DNA of 64,000 bases. Source: Pythium myriotylum (taxonomy: Eukaryota; Oomycota; Peronosporomycetes; Pythiales; Pythiaceae). How positions within the stretch are numbered: the first letter of the stretch is position 1; each line of letters begins with the position of its first letter. The position numbers and the translations under genes were made by a program. A model generated the notes under the pieces. That model was not told the DNA's origin and searched no databases. It was given only the letters and a program-made list of their open reading frames with translations. The stretch spans positions 868,001 to 932,000 of the forward strand of contig JALJCQ010000027.1 of NCBI GenBank assembly GCA_023091665.1, read 5' to 3'. Below, one piece after another: positions 17,984 through 28,672 of this stretch.

Positions 17984-19981
17984 ATGGTGCGCTCGCTGCC
18001 GCTGCGCAACGGCTTCTTCGCGCCGCCGCAGATCGCGCCGAGCGAAGAGGCCGAGCTCCTCTCCTGGGGCCGCGCGCTCGTGCCCGAGCTCTTCCACCCG
18101 GACGCCGAGTGGTCCATCGTCCACGAGAAGAAGGGCGTCCACGTGAGCGAGGACCGGCAAAAGGGCGGGCTCACCTACACCATCAAGTCGGTCTCCTCCG
18201 TGCGCGCCTCGCTCGACGACATCATGGACATGTTCGTCGCCGCCACCACGACCGAGTTCCGCGCGCTCATGCAGATGCTCCTGCGAGAACACTTTGCCGA
18301 CGCCGCCGTGCTCTTCCACCGAGAGCAGAACGACGCCGAGAACCTCAGCATCAAGTGGCTCGCCATGCGCGGCAAAAAGTCCTCGCTCAACCCCATGGTC
18401 CAGCACCACGACTTCTGCCTCCTCGAGTACGCCGGCGTCGTCGGACAGGACGTCATCGGCGGCGACCCGGACAAGCCGCTCGGCGTCTGCCTCTACGAAT
18501 CCATCGAGCAGCTCGAGTGCCCCGTGCTATGGGACTCGCACCGCCTCGAGCGCGGCTCCATCTCCAAGTGCGGCTACCTCTTCCGCCCGCGCGACGACGG
18601 CGTCGTCGACGCCCACTTCGTCTGCTCCATCCGACAGCCGCCCAACCAGCGCGCCAAGCGGCGGCTCAACCGCGCGCTTTTGCTCAACTGGGCCGAGGCC
18701 GTCGGCACCATCGAGGAGAGCATCAACCGCAAGCGCATCAGCCGCGACCTCACCATGCGCCGCTCGCCCAACTGGGTCAACGACAAGGACCGCCACTGCT
18801 GCCACCTCTGCATGAAGACCTTCACCAGCACGCGCCGCAAGCACCACTGCCGCGCTTGTGGAGAGATCATCTGCCGCAACTGCTCGCTCTACAAGTCGGT
18901 CGATCTACAGAACGTCGGCACGACCACGCTCCGCGTTTGCAAGGCCTGCATGGAAGGCTCTCGCGAGCGCGAGCGCGCGCTCAACAACACCGCCTCCACG
19001 TCGGCGTCCTCGCTTGGCGGCGAACTGCCGCTGCCGCCGGGCGTCAGCAACGAGCAACTTCGCGACGCTGTCGAGGAGTACGCGCTTGCGCTGCCCGGCC
19101 AGCAGATCTCGACTGTGCCCGACCTCGTCGGCATCGCATGGCTACGTCAGGTCGCGGAGCGTGACCCGTCCAAGAAGGACATGGTCATGCAGCTCATGGA
19201 GCGCATCCGCCTCGAAGAGCAGGAGCGCAACGCGGCCGAGCACGACCGATCCAACCAGGTCGACATCTACGACACGCTCTGCGACCTCGCGGCGCAGACG
19301 CTCGCCTGCAAGTTTGCTGTCGTGAGCCTTATCGACGAGAACCGTCAGTGGTTCAAGAGCGCAGTGAACGTCAAGGAATCGGAGGTGCCGCGCGATTTCA
19401 GCTTCTGCGAGTACCCGGTGCGCGACCGCAAGCCGCTCGTGGTCATGGACGCGGCGCGAGATCCGCGCTTCGTCAACAATCCGTTCGTGAGCGGGCCGCT
19501 TGGCGTGAGGTTTCTCGCAGGCGCGCCGCTATTCACGGTCGACAACGAGTGCGTCGGCGCAGTGTGCGTCATGGACACGGAGCCGCGGTTTTCGCTCCAG
19601 GAAAGCCAGCTCGCGACTATGCAGAACCTCGCTCACCTTGCCATGGTCATGGTCAAGGAGCGCCGCGATGCGCAGGCCAAGTACTTGCAGGCCTCCCAGT
19701 CCTCTCAGCTCGTGGCGGCATCACGGCAGTACAACCCGTACCAGCCACCGCCGCAGTACGACCAAATCCAACATGGCTACGGTGAATCGTCCGACCTCGT
19801 CCCATTGAACGCAAATGGCTCAACTGAGTCGGCGCTCGTCGCTCGCCAGCCAAACCAGCGACGGAACGAAGACCCAGAGCTCAAGGAGCAAATGATCCAG
19901 CTGTTGCACAAGGCATCCCAAGTGCGCGACCAAGTGTCCATCAACGCCCAACACGCCGGACTCCAAAGCTCGGCTGAGTAG
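17984..19981 (+). CDS. START-like / FYVE zinc finger / GAF protein
   Basis: A 665-residue protein of a family abundant in oomycetes. Residues about 20-250 look like a START-type lipid-binding fold. The FYVE finger at about 262-330 has WVND (WxxD), paired CxxC motifs and the RKHHCRACG basic signature, so binding to phosphatidylinositol 3-phosphate on endosomes is likely. A GAF domain at about 420-560 follows (DTLCDLAAQTLACKFAVVS, FSFCEYPV, GVRFLAGAPL), which in other proteins binds small molecules. The tail is Gln/Asn-rich. The open frame continues 53 codons upstream to an ATG at 17825; I prefer 17984, where the conserved-looking protein begins. The ligand of the GAF domain is unknown. Confidence 0.85.
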   Translation: MVRSLPLRNGFFAPPQIAPSEEAELLSWGRALVPELFHPDAEWSIVHEKKGVHVSEDRQKGGLTYTIKSVSSVRASLDDIMDMFVAATTTEFRALMQMLLREHFADAAVLFHREQNDAENLSIKWLAMRGKKSSLNPMVQHHDFCLLEYAGVVGQDVIGGDPDKPLGVCLYESIEQLECPVLWDSHRLERGSISKCGYLFRPRDDGVVDAHFVCSIRQPPNQRAKRRLNRALLLNWAEAVGTIEESINRKRISRDLTMRRSPNWVNDKDRHCCHLCMKTFTSTRRKHHCRACGEIICRNCSLYKSVDLQNVGTTTLRVCKACMEGSRERERALNNTASTSASSLGGELPLPPGVSNEQLRDAVEEYALALPGQQISTVPDLVGIAWLRQVAERDPSKKDMVMQLMERIRLEEQERNAAEHDRSNQVDIYDTLCDLAAQTLACKFAVVSLIDENRQWFKSAVNVKESEVPRDFSFCEYPVRDRKPLVVMDAARDPRFVNNPFVSGPLGVRFLAGAPLFTVDNECVGAVCVMDTEPRFSLQESQLATMQNLAHLAMVMVKERRDAQAKYLQASQSSQLVAASRQYNPYQPPPQYDQIQHGYGESSDLVPLNANGSTESALVARQPNQRRNEDPELKEQMIQLLHKASQVRDQVSINAQHAGLQSSAE

Positions 19982-20231
19982 ACTTTGTTGGTTTCTCGTT
20001 CCCCTATGACAGCAGACTGTCTGCTGCATATCCTATCACGTAGCTGTCGAGGCGCTGCGAACGGGTATAACGGAGCGCCTCGACTTCCCGTGATGGGCAC
20101 AACGTCGTTTCTCTCTCGCGTTTTCGGAATGCCTCGATCTCGAGACTGTAGTCACACCGATTCCCATCCTCTCCCATAGAAATACAAAATCGTAGGATCA
20201 TCATATACTCCTCACGTTAACACCCAACTGC

Positions 20232-23042
20232 CTACTTTTTCTTTGGCGGTCCAAACAGGCCGCCATCGTCATCCCAGTCGTCGTCTGAGTCGTCATTTTT
20301 GGTATCAGCAACTTGGGCGCGTGCCGCTGCACTCGGAAGCGGTGGTCGCACTGCTGGAGGAGTTGCTGCGGGCGCTCCCGAGGATGGTCCAAAGAGCGAG
20401 GAACCCGAGGACTGTGAGGTAGAACCGAAGAGCGACGTCGGTGCAGCAGTTGGAGCAGGGGCAGGAGTAGGAGCTGAGACGGCAGGTGCAGGTGTCGGAA
20501 TTGGTCGCGATGCCGCAGCTGGTGTTGGAGTCGATTTCCCAAATAGTCCGCCATCATCATCACTCCAATCGTCATCGCTGTCGTCCGCAGCTGACACTTG
20601 GCGTTTGTTGAGCAGAGCTGAAGCCATCGGTGGTGGAACAGAAGAAGCAGGTGGAGCAGAGGGGGCCGTCGTTGTGGCGGGAGTTGGCGCTGGCGCCGGA
20701 GTTAAAGTTGGGGCAGTAACAACTCGAGGTGGAGCAGCTGGAGCTGGCTGGGTTCGAGGCGCCGCCATACCGAACAGACCACCCGCATCAGATTCGTCGT
20801 CGCTAGAGTCGCTCATCACATTCGCTTGGGTACGGGCTGCCGGTGGTGGCACAAGAGGGGCCGCAGCAGGTTTTGGTGGTGGCGCAACGGGTGTTGGGAC
20901 CGGTTTGGGGGCTGCCTTGGGAGCGGCAGTGCCAAAAAGCCCACCATCATCATCACTGTCGCTATCACTCAATACCTGTCGAGTGACGGGTGGCCGAGCG
21001 GCAGCAGCAGGAGCGGAAACCGGTGCAGGCACTGGTGTTGGCGCAGGTATTGGTGTTGGTTGGCTGGGAGGTTTAATAGCCACAGGTGGCCCCGACGCTG
21101 CCGGCTTAGGAGCACCAAACAAACCTCCAGCATCACTGTCATCGCTGTCATCGTCATCGAACAAGTTGCTCTTCGTTGGAGTCTGTTGCACTGGTGGCCG
21201 CTGTGGAATCGTTTGTTGTGAGGCGTTTGTAGGTGCTTGTGGCAGCGGTGTTGCTGATGGGGTGGGGTCCTTGGGCTTTGGTTTGGATCCAAAGAGACCA
21301 GAATCCGAATCATCGCTGTCATCTGAATCAAACGCAGGCCGCCGAGTTGATGGAGGTACTGGCGTTGGCTTCGAAGCAGGTGGTGGAGGCACCGGTTGAG
21401 CGGTGGTGCTCGGTGCGGGAGTAGGCTTCTTTGGTGCCCCAAACAATCCGCTATCATCATCGTCGTCGCTATCATCTGAAAAGTTAACACGTCGCTGTTG
21501 CTGCGGAGGAACGCTTGCTGGGACACTTTTCGCTGGAGCCGGCGGGACTGGCTTGGTTGATGAACGGCCAAAGAGTCCACTGATTGTCGATTCATCGCTG
21601 TCGCTCTCCGAGAAGTAGCCTCTCTTCACCGGAGGCGCAGTGCTTACTTTTGCTTCTTCACTCTTGGCTTCTGCTGCATTTACTGGAGGCAATCGGAAGC
21701 CTTGCGGCGGGGGCTGTGGTGCGGCAGATTTCTGTTCCCCGAAGATACCACTATCCGAGTCTGTCGAATCCTTCCGTTGCTTTGCTTCAGGTGCAGAACC
21801 AAAGAGGTTCGAGCTGGATTGCTCAGCGAATAAATCGTTCTTAGCCGGGGCCTTTGGTGCTGGCTTGGGAGCAGATCCGAAAAGCCCATCATCGCTGTCA
21901 TCGTCCGAGCTGTCGAAGAATTGGGCCTTCTTCTTAGCCTGAGGAGGTGGCGCAGCAACTGGAGTCGTAACCGGCTTCGCCTGTGCGGCACTCGCCGCCG
22001 TGGGCTTTGCCTGGCGGCGTTTTGCTTCGCCATCGCTTTCATCACTTGTCCAGTCGCTGCTATCGTCGTCGTCGTCGTCGATCTTCGCGTACTGTGGACG
22101 AGGGCGAGACCCTCCCTTCGTTGACGCAGCCGCTGCAGCCGCCGCGGCTGCAGCTGAATGGTCCGAGTGGGCATCTGCCGATGCAGCAGCATTCTCCGAA
22201 GGAGGGAGTGCCGGAAGTGGTGCTCGGCGAGGCTCTGCAGGACGGCCAAAGAGCCCATCGCTACTGTCACTATCAGCAGAGGTCGCTCGAGCTCGACTTT
22301 CTGCACGGCGATCCTTATCAGCCACGATCTCGGACTCGTCCGAGCTGCTGTACGAGGACGCGTAGTCCGAGTCGCTTTCGTCGCTTGAGCTCTCCGAGTC
22401 GTCCTCAGGCGCGGCGCCGAGACCGAGCGTCTCGTCTTCGAGGAACTCGCGCGTACCGATGATAAACGGCAGCGGTCGCTCGTTGTAAATGTCCAGCACG
22501 GTGTCGAAGCGCGAGGACGAGTCGCTCTCGTCGTCGTCCAGCACGGCGAAGAGCTTCATGGCCTCGAGCCCCATCTCGAGCGCGGAGCGGTACCGCGTCA
22601 CGACGGTCTCGACCGCCTTCTTCTCGTCCGCGGGGGCGGCTCCGTCCGCCGCCGGCGCGCCGTTGGCGGTGGCCGCCGCGTCGCCCGAGGCCGTCGCTGT
22701 CGCTGTCGCCGCCGCCGCCTCCTCGTCGGCGGGCTTGGGGGCGCCGACCGTGTCGACGCCGAACTCTTCCTCCTGGTCCTCGTCGTAGACGCGGTTCTCG
22801 ATGAACTGGTTGTTGGAGAGCATGAGGAACTGGTTGAAGGTGTTTTTGAGGCGCACCTGGGCCGTGTCGGCGTCCATGGCCACGTCGCGCACCTGGTCCT
22901 CGAGCGCCTTGGTGCGCGCGAAGAGCTCGGCCGAGTAGTTCTTGAGGAAGACGTGGAGCTCGCGGTCGTGGTGCAGCGTCCACTTGTCCACCTCGCGCGC
23001 CAGCCGCGGCAGCGTCGCCACGGCGCCGCCCTCGTCCGCCAT
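20232..23042 (-). CDS. WASHC2: FAM21/WASHC2-like WASH-complex subunit
   Basis: A 936-residue protein. The N-terminal head (about residues 15-75: WTLHHDRELHVFLKNYSAEL, LKNTFNQFLMLSNNQFIENRVYDED) matches FAM21, the WASH-complex subunit that docks the Arp2/3 activator on endosomes. The rest is a long disordered tail of Pro/Ala-rich spacers and about fourteen short motifs in which a Ser/Asp run precedes GLFG, IFG or LFG. These correspond to the LFa repeats by which FAM21 binds retromer. The tail ends with DDDGGLFGPPKKK. The tail's repeats are shorter and more uniform than in animals. Symbol by family, not orthology test. The ATG at 23040-23042 is the first; upstream frame is open only to a non-ATG codon. 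Confidence 0.82.
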   Translation of the reverse strand: MADEGGAVATLPRLAREVDKWTLHHDRELHVFLKNYSAELFARTKALEDQVRDVAMDADTAQVRLKNTFNQFLMLSNNQFIENRVYDEDQEEEFGVDTVGAPKPADEEAAAATATATASGDAAATANGAPAADGAAPADEKKAVETVVTRYRSALEMGLEAMKLFAVLDDDESDSSSRFDTVLDIYNERPLPFIIGTREFLEDETLGLGAAPEDDSESSSDESDSDYASSYSSSDESEIVADKDRRAESRARATSADSDSSDGLFGRPAEPRRAPLPALPPSENAAASADAHSDHSAAAAAAAAAASTKGGSRPRPQYAKIDDDDDDSSDWTSDESDGEAKRRQAKPTAASAAQAKPVTTPVAAPPPQAKKKAQFFDSSDDDSDDGLFGSAPKPAPKAPAKNDLFAEQSSSNLFGSAPEAKQRKDSTDSDSGIFGEQKSAAPQPPPQGFRLPPVNAAEAKSEEAKVSTAPPVKRGYFSESDSDESTISGLFGRSSTKPVPPAPAKSVPASVPPQQQRRVNFSDDSDDDDDSGLFGAPKKPTPAPSTTAQPVPPPPASKPTPVPPSTRRPAFDSDDSDDSDSGLFGSKPKPKDPTPSATPLPQAPTNASQQTIPQRPPVQQTPTKSNLFDDDDSDDSDAGGLFGAPKPAASGPPVAIKPPSQPTPIPAPTPVPAPVSAPAAAARPPVTRQVLSDSDSDDDGGLFGTAAPKAAPKPVPTPVAPPPKPAAAPLVPPPAARTQANVMSDSSDDESDAGGLFGMAAPRTQPAPAAPPRVVTAPTLTPAPAPTPATTTAPSAPPASSVPPPMASALLNKRQVSAADDSDDDWSDDDGGLFGKSTPTPAAASRPIPTPAPAVSAPTPAPAPTAAPTSLFGSTSQSSGSSLFGPSSGAPAATPPAVRPPLPSAAARAQVADTKNDDSDDDWDDDGGLFGPPKKK

Positions 23043-24021
23043 CGCTCGCCTTCTCTCGTGCGACACTGGGGGATGATGATGTTGGTGGGGGCGTCCCCTT
23101 CAACTCCACGCCCGTTAGAAATAGAAACGCCGACATGGATTTCGTTTCTGTATTCCCCCGATGTAGTGCCATCGCGACAGATCGCAGCGTAACCATGGAA
23201 CCGTAACCCCCGATGTACTGACATTGAAGTGCTCACTAACGCCATCCGATGGGGAAAGCGAGTGAAAGACACGGAAAACAGAGCGAAAACGACCTCTGAG
23301 TGTGCTGGCGGCGGCTTCGCACCAGAGAAACAGTCATCGAGTGGATGACTCAACATCGCTGGCTGGAGGAGCTAGAATCCTACAATTGTGGATGCAGATG
23401 CAATTGGAGCACCGTGCGAGAGCAGGCGTACGGATCTGAAAGCATAAAGGTTCACGACGCTCAGCCAGAACCGAAAGACGGAGTGCCGCCTCTGCGTGGA
23501 TTTCGATTGTCGTAGAGGAGGAAATCTTTGATTGTCTTACGAAAGCAAGCTCACGACCATTCCAGCTACACTTTGTCTGGCCAAGCGATGCGATATCTCC
23601 AGACTCTTTACTCCGAGGCACCAGCAAGTGCTATTCTCTTTGATGCCGTATCGTATTAGCTTAACAGGAGCTTGAGAACGGTTGCTGCCAAAGTCCAAGC
23701 TGAGATCTGGACGAACAAGTGCTCGTATTCGTTGTACGGGAGCTTCCTTACTGAGAACATCTCTCCATATGATCGGACTTTACTTATTTGTTCTTGGACG
23801 TTGAGGTGGTGAATGACGATGTATTACTACCGACCGTGGCGGCCATGCACGCGTGTTCAAGGTCACTAGGAACTAGCGCTAAAAGTCGTGGATTCTTCAC
23901 GAGAACCAGCTGGAATTCCATTCATAACCTCTGATAAACCGTAACCTCGTGTGCGTTTCTCTGATGCTTCTTCAGGTGTACCCATGTTCGAGATCCCCAC
24001 TCGAGAACGTCCCACCGCACG
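23043..24021. other. Divergent intergenic region, about 980 bp
   Basis: Separates the WASHC2-like start (minus) from the kinase-like start (plus). Only short frames of poor composition are present; no repeat or RNA gene was recognised. It should carry both promoters. Confidence 0.45.
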
Positions 24022-25863
24022 ATGGAGCCGCGTCGCCCCAAGCACAAGCAGCAGCCGCCGCTCGTCGTGCCGCGCGACGAGCTCGAGCGCGCGCTGCGCT
24101 GTCCCGAGAGCTACCGCGCTGGAGCTCCCGAGGAGCTCTTCCCAGCCGATGGCGCGACCGTCGAGGTCATCCACACGCACCTCTCGATGGTCTTCCTGCT
24201 CCCGAACCGCGTCTACAAGGTCAAGAAGCAGGTCGACTTCGGCTTCGTGGACTTCTCCACGCTCTACAAGCGCTTCCAGGCCTGCTTCGCTGAGGTGCAG
24301 CTCAACCAGCGCCTCGCGCCGCACGTCTACGTCGGCGTCGTGCCCGTGTCGATGCATCGCGGCTCGCGCCAGATCACAGTGCGCTGTGACGACTTCTGGA
24401 CGCCCGAGAAGAACAACAACCTGGACTACTGGCTCAACGACGAGTTTGGCGAGATCGTCGAGTGGGCCGTCCACATGGTGCGGCTCCCGGACGACCAGGC
24501 TCTGATCCACCATATCGAGACCAACCAGCTCACGCAGAAGACGTTGGGCCAGGTGGCCGAGAAGCTCGTCGAGTTTCACAAGAACGCGCGCCGCGGGCCC
24601 AAGATCGACCCATTCGGGGAGGAGGACGTGATTCGACGCAACATCGACGAGAACTTCGAGCAGACGAGGTCTCACGTCGAGGAGACAGTGAGCAGCGCCG
24701 TCTATGAGCGAGTCAAAACGTTAACGTACAAGCAGCTGAAAGAACTGGCACCGACGATTCAATCGCGCGTAGATAACGGCTATATCTGCGACTGCCATGG
24801 AGATCTGCGACTCGAACATATCTACGCACTGGACGCTCCGCCTTCGACGGCTGCGACTGCCGCGGCGCTTGTGTCTCCAAAGTCCCAGCGACCGAAGCAG
24901 CTCGTGATCATCGACTGCATTGAATTCAACGAACAGTTCCGTTTCGGCGATCCATTGTCGGACGTCGCGTTCTTGATGATGGACATTTGGCGCATGGGGC
25001 GACCGGACCTCGCGCGATTTTTCCAGGACCAGTACCTGTTCAAGGCTGTGCAAGACACGCCTGAAAACCAGAAACTGCTCCAGTTTTATGCAGCTTATCG
25101 AGCAGTCGTACGTGCTAAGGTGAGTGGTTTCCGTGTTATGGATCAGAGTCTAGACGACGAGCATCGGGAGAGCGAGCGCCAGCGGTCGCGTTGCTATTGG
25201 CTCGTAGCCCTCAGTTTGCTAGCTGCCCCGGTCGAACGACCGTGTATGCTGCTTGTTGGTGGACTCCCAGCGAGCGGCAAGTCAAACTTAGCCAAGATGC
25301 TGGCTGGCGATGAGAGCAGGCTGTATTGGCTGCGGGCTGATGCAATTCGCAAAGAAATTGTCGGCAAGTTTGCAGAAGAGCGAGCCCCACAAACCGTGAA
25401 AGATGTCGACACGTCGGGCGAAGGCTCTTTCGTTGGTTCTAAAGGTGGTAGCTTCGAGGAAGGCTTGTATGCGCCGAGTGTGACCGAGCGGACTTACGAC
25501 GAGATACTGATCCGAGCGATCGGGCACCTCCACCAAGGCGAGCGTGTTCTCGTGGATGCTACTTTCCGAGACCCGACGCTCCGAGCACGATTCATCGAGA
25601 CCGCGCATAAGGAAGGCTCCTTGTTCGCGTTAATCATCTGTGAATGCGATCGCGAGATCATCAAAGGACGAATGCTCGCGCGAAGCAAGAACCAAAGCGA
25701 GCTGTCCGACGCAACGTGGGAGGTGTACGAGCACATGGAGAAGCAATGGAACATAGCGGACGTGCGCGACATGGTCGAGTGTGTGGTCATCAACACAGAG
25801 AAGGAGAAAGAGCTCACTCTGAGACGAGCAAACCTGTTTTTGCGCCAACTAGAGCTGCTCTAG
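24022..25863 (+). CDS. Bacterial-type two-domain protein: aminoglycoside-phosphotransferase-like plus P-loop kinase
   Basis: A 613-residue intronless protein with the COG2187+COG0645 architecture common in bacteria. The first half (about 50-380) is a kinase-like fold: VYKVKK (ATP-contact Lys), a catalytic-loop-like CHGDLRLEH at about 258, and IDCIEFNEQFRFGDPLSDVAF as the metal-binding Asp segment. The second half starts with Walker A GGLPASGKS (about 412), then an R-A-D-A-I-R-K nucleotide-kinase block, and VDATFRDPTLRARF near 515, typical of predicted P-loop kinases. The substrate in bacteria is not established. The ATG at 24022 gives a full-length protein. Lack of introns and a mainly bacterial family make horizontal transfer plausible, though many genes here are intronless. 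Confidence 0.85.
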   Translation: MEPRRPKHKQQPPLVVPRDELERALRCPESYRAGAPEELFPADGATVEVIHTHLSMVFLLPNRVYKVKKQVDFGFVDFSTLYKRFQACFAEVQLNQRLAPHVYVGVVPVSMHRGSRQITVRCDDFWTPEKNNNLDYWLNDEFGEIVEWAVHMVRLPDDQALIHHIETNQLTQKTLGQVAEKLVEFHKNARRGPKIDPFGEEDVIRRNIDENFEQTRSHVEETVSSAVYERVKTLTYKQLKELAPTIQSRVDNGYICDCHGDLRLEHIYALDAPPSTAATAAALVSPKSQRPKQLVIIDCIEFNEQFRFGDPLSDVAFLMMDIWRMGRPDLARFFQDQYLFKAVQDTPENQKLLQFYAAYRAVVRAKVSGFRVMDQSLDDEHRESERQRSRCYWLVALSLLAAPVERPCMLLVGGLPASGKSNLAKMLAGDESRLYWLRADAIRKEIVGKFAEERAPQTVKDVDTSGEGSFVGSKGGSFEEGLYAPSVTERTYDEILIRAIGHLHQGERVLVDATFRDPTLRARFIETAHKEGSLFALIICECDREIIKGRMLARSKNQSELSDATWEVYEHMEKQWNIADVRDMVECVVINTEKEKELTLRRANLFLRQLELL

Positions 25864-27826
25864 CAGTTTCAGCCAAGAGAACTGCCGCACTGGTAAATCT
25901 TCACCTGCCCAGGTGATCTTGGTGAATGAAGTGGTTCGAGGTGCGTGCAATCCACGAAGCTGAACGCCATTCACAACCACTGTCAAGTTGGGTACTTCGA
26001 AGTTACTAATCGAAGTGACTAGACCGAATCAACCAGATCGTCTCCTTCAACGACTCCATGAACTGTGTATCCCAGGCCTGTTTGGAACGTTTTCGGCGCG
26101 TGGTATAGTGCTGACAATTCCTCATCCTCCTTGCGTCTTGCTGACCAAGCGTCAAGGCCGCCTTAACTCTTTCACACGCAAGACAACATGTATGTTGCTG
26201 AGTATGCTGTCTCCTCTACAGTGACACGCGCGCTGTCTCTCCTCTCAACGTCGCGTACGCTGGTGCCTCTTCTTCCGCCGCTTTCGGGTCGGCACTGTTT
26301 CGTTTGCCCGACACGTTTATGGTTGCGTCGCGGCTTGATTGGCGCTGCTCGAATCGCTCCGCTTCCTTATGGTTCACCTCTTTCAGGACGTCCTGACGCC
26401 ACGTACCCCCGTATCCGTTAGCTGGATATTCGACGACGACGCGCGAAAGCTCCCACACGCCGAGGAAGAGGTCCGAGCATATCAGAACCACGCGTCGGGG
26501 GCGTCATGCGTCGAGTATGATCCCCTCCGCTGTCGCTTCGTTCCCATACGAGAGGACGCTGTGTTTCGGGATCAGCTGCAGCTTTGAGAGATGTCCTGTC
26601 GTCGCCGCTCGTTTCGCAGCCTTGCCGCAATCCCCCTCGCTGGATGTCTGTCACCTTGCGCACGAGAAGACGCCAGATCTCGTAGTTGTTGGAGCCGTGG
26701 GTGGTGCTTGATCATGCCGGTCCAGGGGACTGGCATCCAACAAGAGAAGCAGGCGTCCCTTGACGCCCCCGTGTTATCCCTTTTCGGGCTCGGGACACGG
26801 CATGAGTGGTCTGCGTGCCTGACTCGTTGCAAACGCGGCGAGCAAGTCGTTGACCGCCGGTGAGTATACGAGGAAGCGCCCCAGACTCGGCCCGTCGGGA
26901 GACGATGTTGACGCACTGAGGAGACAGGCAAGAACCCCGAACACTGGGAGAAGTGGACCCTTTCGGCGGTGCATTATTCCTCGGCTTGATTGGTAGCAAA
27001 TTTTTGATCTGCATCGGAAGGATATTGTGTCTCAAAATATCAACATTACTTTAATCACATAAGCACAGAGAAAACAGCAGCATTTTTGGAAGGGATTGCT
27101 TTCCCAGGACTCCTTACCGTTGTTGAAGAATCGTACAAAGTGCGCAGACCACCCGCCAGTTGTGTTGTCATCCACAAGACGAGCCACTGATGATGATGTG
27201 TACCATGCTCCTGACTAATTTCTCTCGGGATGGAGCTCCCCCACTTGCACGCTGGCAGGCAGAAGGAGCGGGCTTGATCCGGAACCGACCACCCATCGAA
27301 TTGTCTCGGATGGGCACGCGGGCCCCGGACCTCGCTGACTTCGTCGAGACGACGCCTGGTAGTCGTCCCGCGGATGACGCGACCCTGGGCCTCTCTCGCT
27401 CCCACTCTGGCTCGCGCAAGTGGCCACACTCGGATGAAACAAACGTGGGCCAATCAGCACCATGTTGATGAAACGACCCAGAGGATGAACCCAAGCCGCT
27501 GATGACGCTGAGGGGCCGGTCTGCCCAAAACGTTCGTAAAGACAGGATACGGACCTCGGCTTTCGAGAGATCACGCCTTCAGCGATTGTAGGTTACTCAT
27601 ACTAAGCGTCGCTAAAGCCAGGTTCTTTGTAATAGTGATTTTGATTCCAGCTGGTAACTTCGAATATCATTCCAAGTCCCCAGTGATGATCTCGAAATTA
27701 CTGAGATTTTCCAGCTTCTACCGGGGACGCGGCGAGAGACGGGCCAGCCTCAAGTCTCCTCCCCTTCCTCTCTTTTTTCGTTCCTTCCGGATTCCGCCAC
27801 TTTGGCTTTTCGCGAGTCCGTCGCCC
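25864..27826. other. Gene-poor region, about 2 kb
   Basis: No convincing gene. Frames above 100 codons occur (for example 27168-27494 minus and 27055-27453 minus) but overlap each other on both strands and show no domain or hydrophobic pattern. Its base composition is less GC-rich than the coding DNA around it. The right end should hold the promoter of the gene at 27827. Confidence 0.45.
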
Positions 27827-28672
27827 ATGGCAGCTCTCCACCTTCTCGCCGCTCAGACCACGCAGCTCGCTCGGGCCGACAACGCCTCGCTCGCGAGACC
27901 CTCGCTCGCCTCCGCCACGTACCCGGGACTGAGCTCGCCCGTGTACCCCTACCAACGCGAAGCACCGCATCCACTGCTCAGCGGCCCGCTGCGGCGTGGC
28001 AAGTGGACGCCCGAGGAAGAAGAGTACGCCGCCGCCATCATCCAACACTTCCTCTCGGGCGTGCTTCCTATCCAGTACGGCACGACGCTACGCGGCTACA
28101 TCGCACAACTCCTCCACTGCGACCCCATGCGAGTCTCGAAGAAACTCATCCCGGGATCGGTGTTTGTCGGTGTGCGCATCGACCCCAAGATCGGACGAAG
28201 GTCATACTATCCGTGCCCTGTCGACACGCCAGGACTCAATGAGCAAAAGGAGCGGGCGGAGCGGCACCTGGCTCAGCTGCGTGGGTCGTTCATTGAGAGC
28301 ATTGAGCGGGAGGAACAAGAGCAAGCGCCCTCGCCTCCTCACTCGACTGGCAGCCCATCGACCACTACCCACGTACTGAGTCCGCTCAAGAGGAAGCGCG
28401 GCGATTCGGACGGCGTCATTTTGTACCCACGCCAAGACCGCAACTGCGAGGATCTGAGTCGTCCGCCGAGTCTCCCGAGCATTAATGAACTCATGCGACA
28501 GCATCGCCTCAAGGCCCCGTCACCTTCCGCCCTCCACCAGTTTACTCAATCCGCGACCACTTCGTGGCACCTCGACCACAGCGACCCAGCGATTAATAGC
28601 CAGCCAACCGTCGATCGCCATCTTCCCGGCCTTCCCTCTCTACGAACAGTACTGTACCCGTCGCCAGCGTAG
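27827..28672 (+). CDS. Oomycete/stramenopile WTxEEE-GTTLR family protein, copy 1
   Basis: A 281-residue protein. The core (about residues 48-125) is RGKWTPEEEEYAAAII, a hydrophobic helix, then GTTLRGYIAQLLHCDPMRVSKK. The first part resembles a SANT/Myb-type helix, and the second is a signature I associate with a large, poorly described family in oomycetes and diatoms. No function is established; DNA binding is a guess from the SANT-like start. The tail is Ser/Pro-rich with a conserved-looking LPSINELMRQHRLK near the end. The frame is open upstream to 27635, but the first ATG that gives a plausible N-terminus is 27827. The gene at 30730 is a close paralogue. Confidence 0.78.
   Translation: MAALHLLAAQTTQLARADNASLARPSLASATYPGLSSPVYPYQREAPHPLLSGPLRRGKWTPEEEEYAAAIIQHFLSGVLPIQYGTTLRGYIAQLLHCDPMRVSKKLIPGSVFVGVRIDPKIGRRSYYPCPVDTPGLNEQKERAERHLAQLRGSFIESIEREEQEQAPSPPHSTGSPSTTTHVLSPLKRKRGDSDGVILYPRQDRNCEDLSRPPSLPSINELMRQHRLKAPSPSALHQFTQSATTSWHLDHSDPAINSQPTVDRHLPGLPSLRTVLYPSPA

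Noticed and set aside
17174..18409. 411-codon open frame on minus
   Set aside because: Covers the divergent promoter and the antisense of the START-like region; a GC-driven chance frame.
26188..27574. Several frames of 75-130 codons in the 2-kb gap
   Set aside because: Overlap on both strands, no domain, signal or repeat; treated as non-coding.
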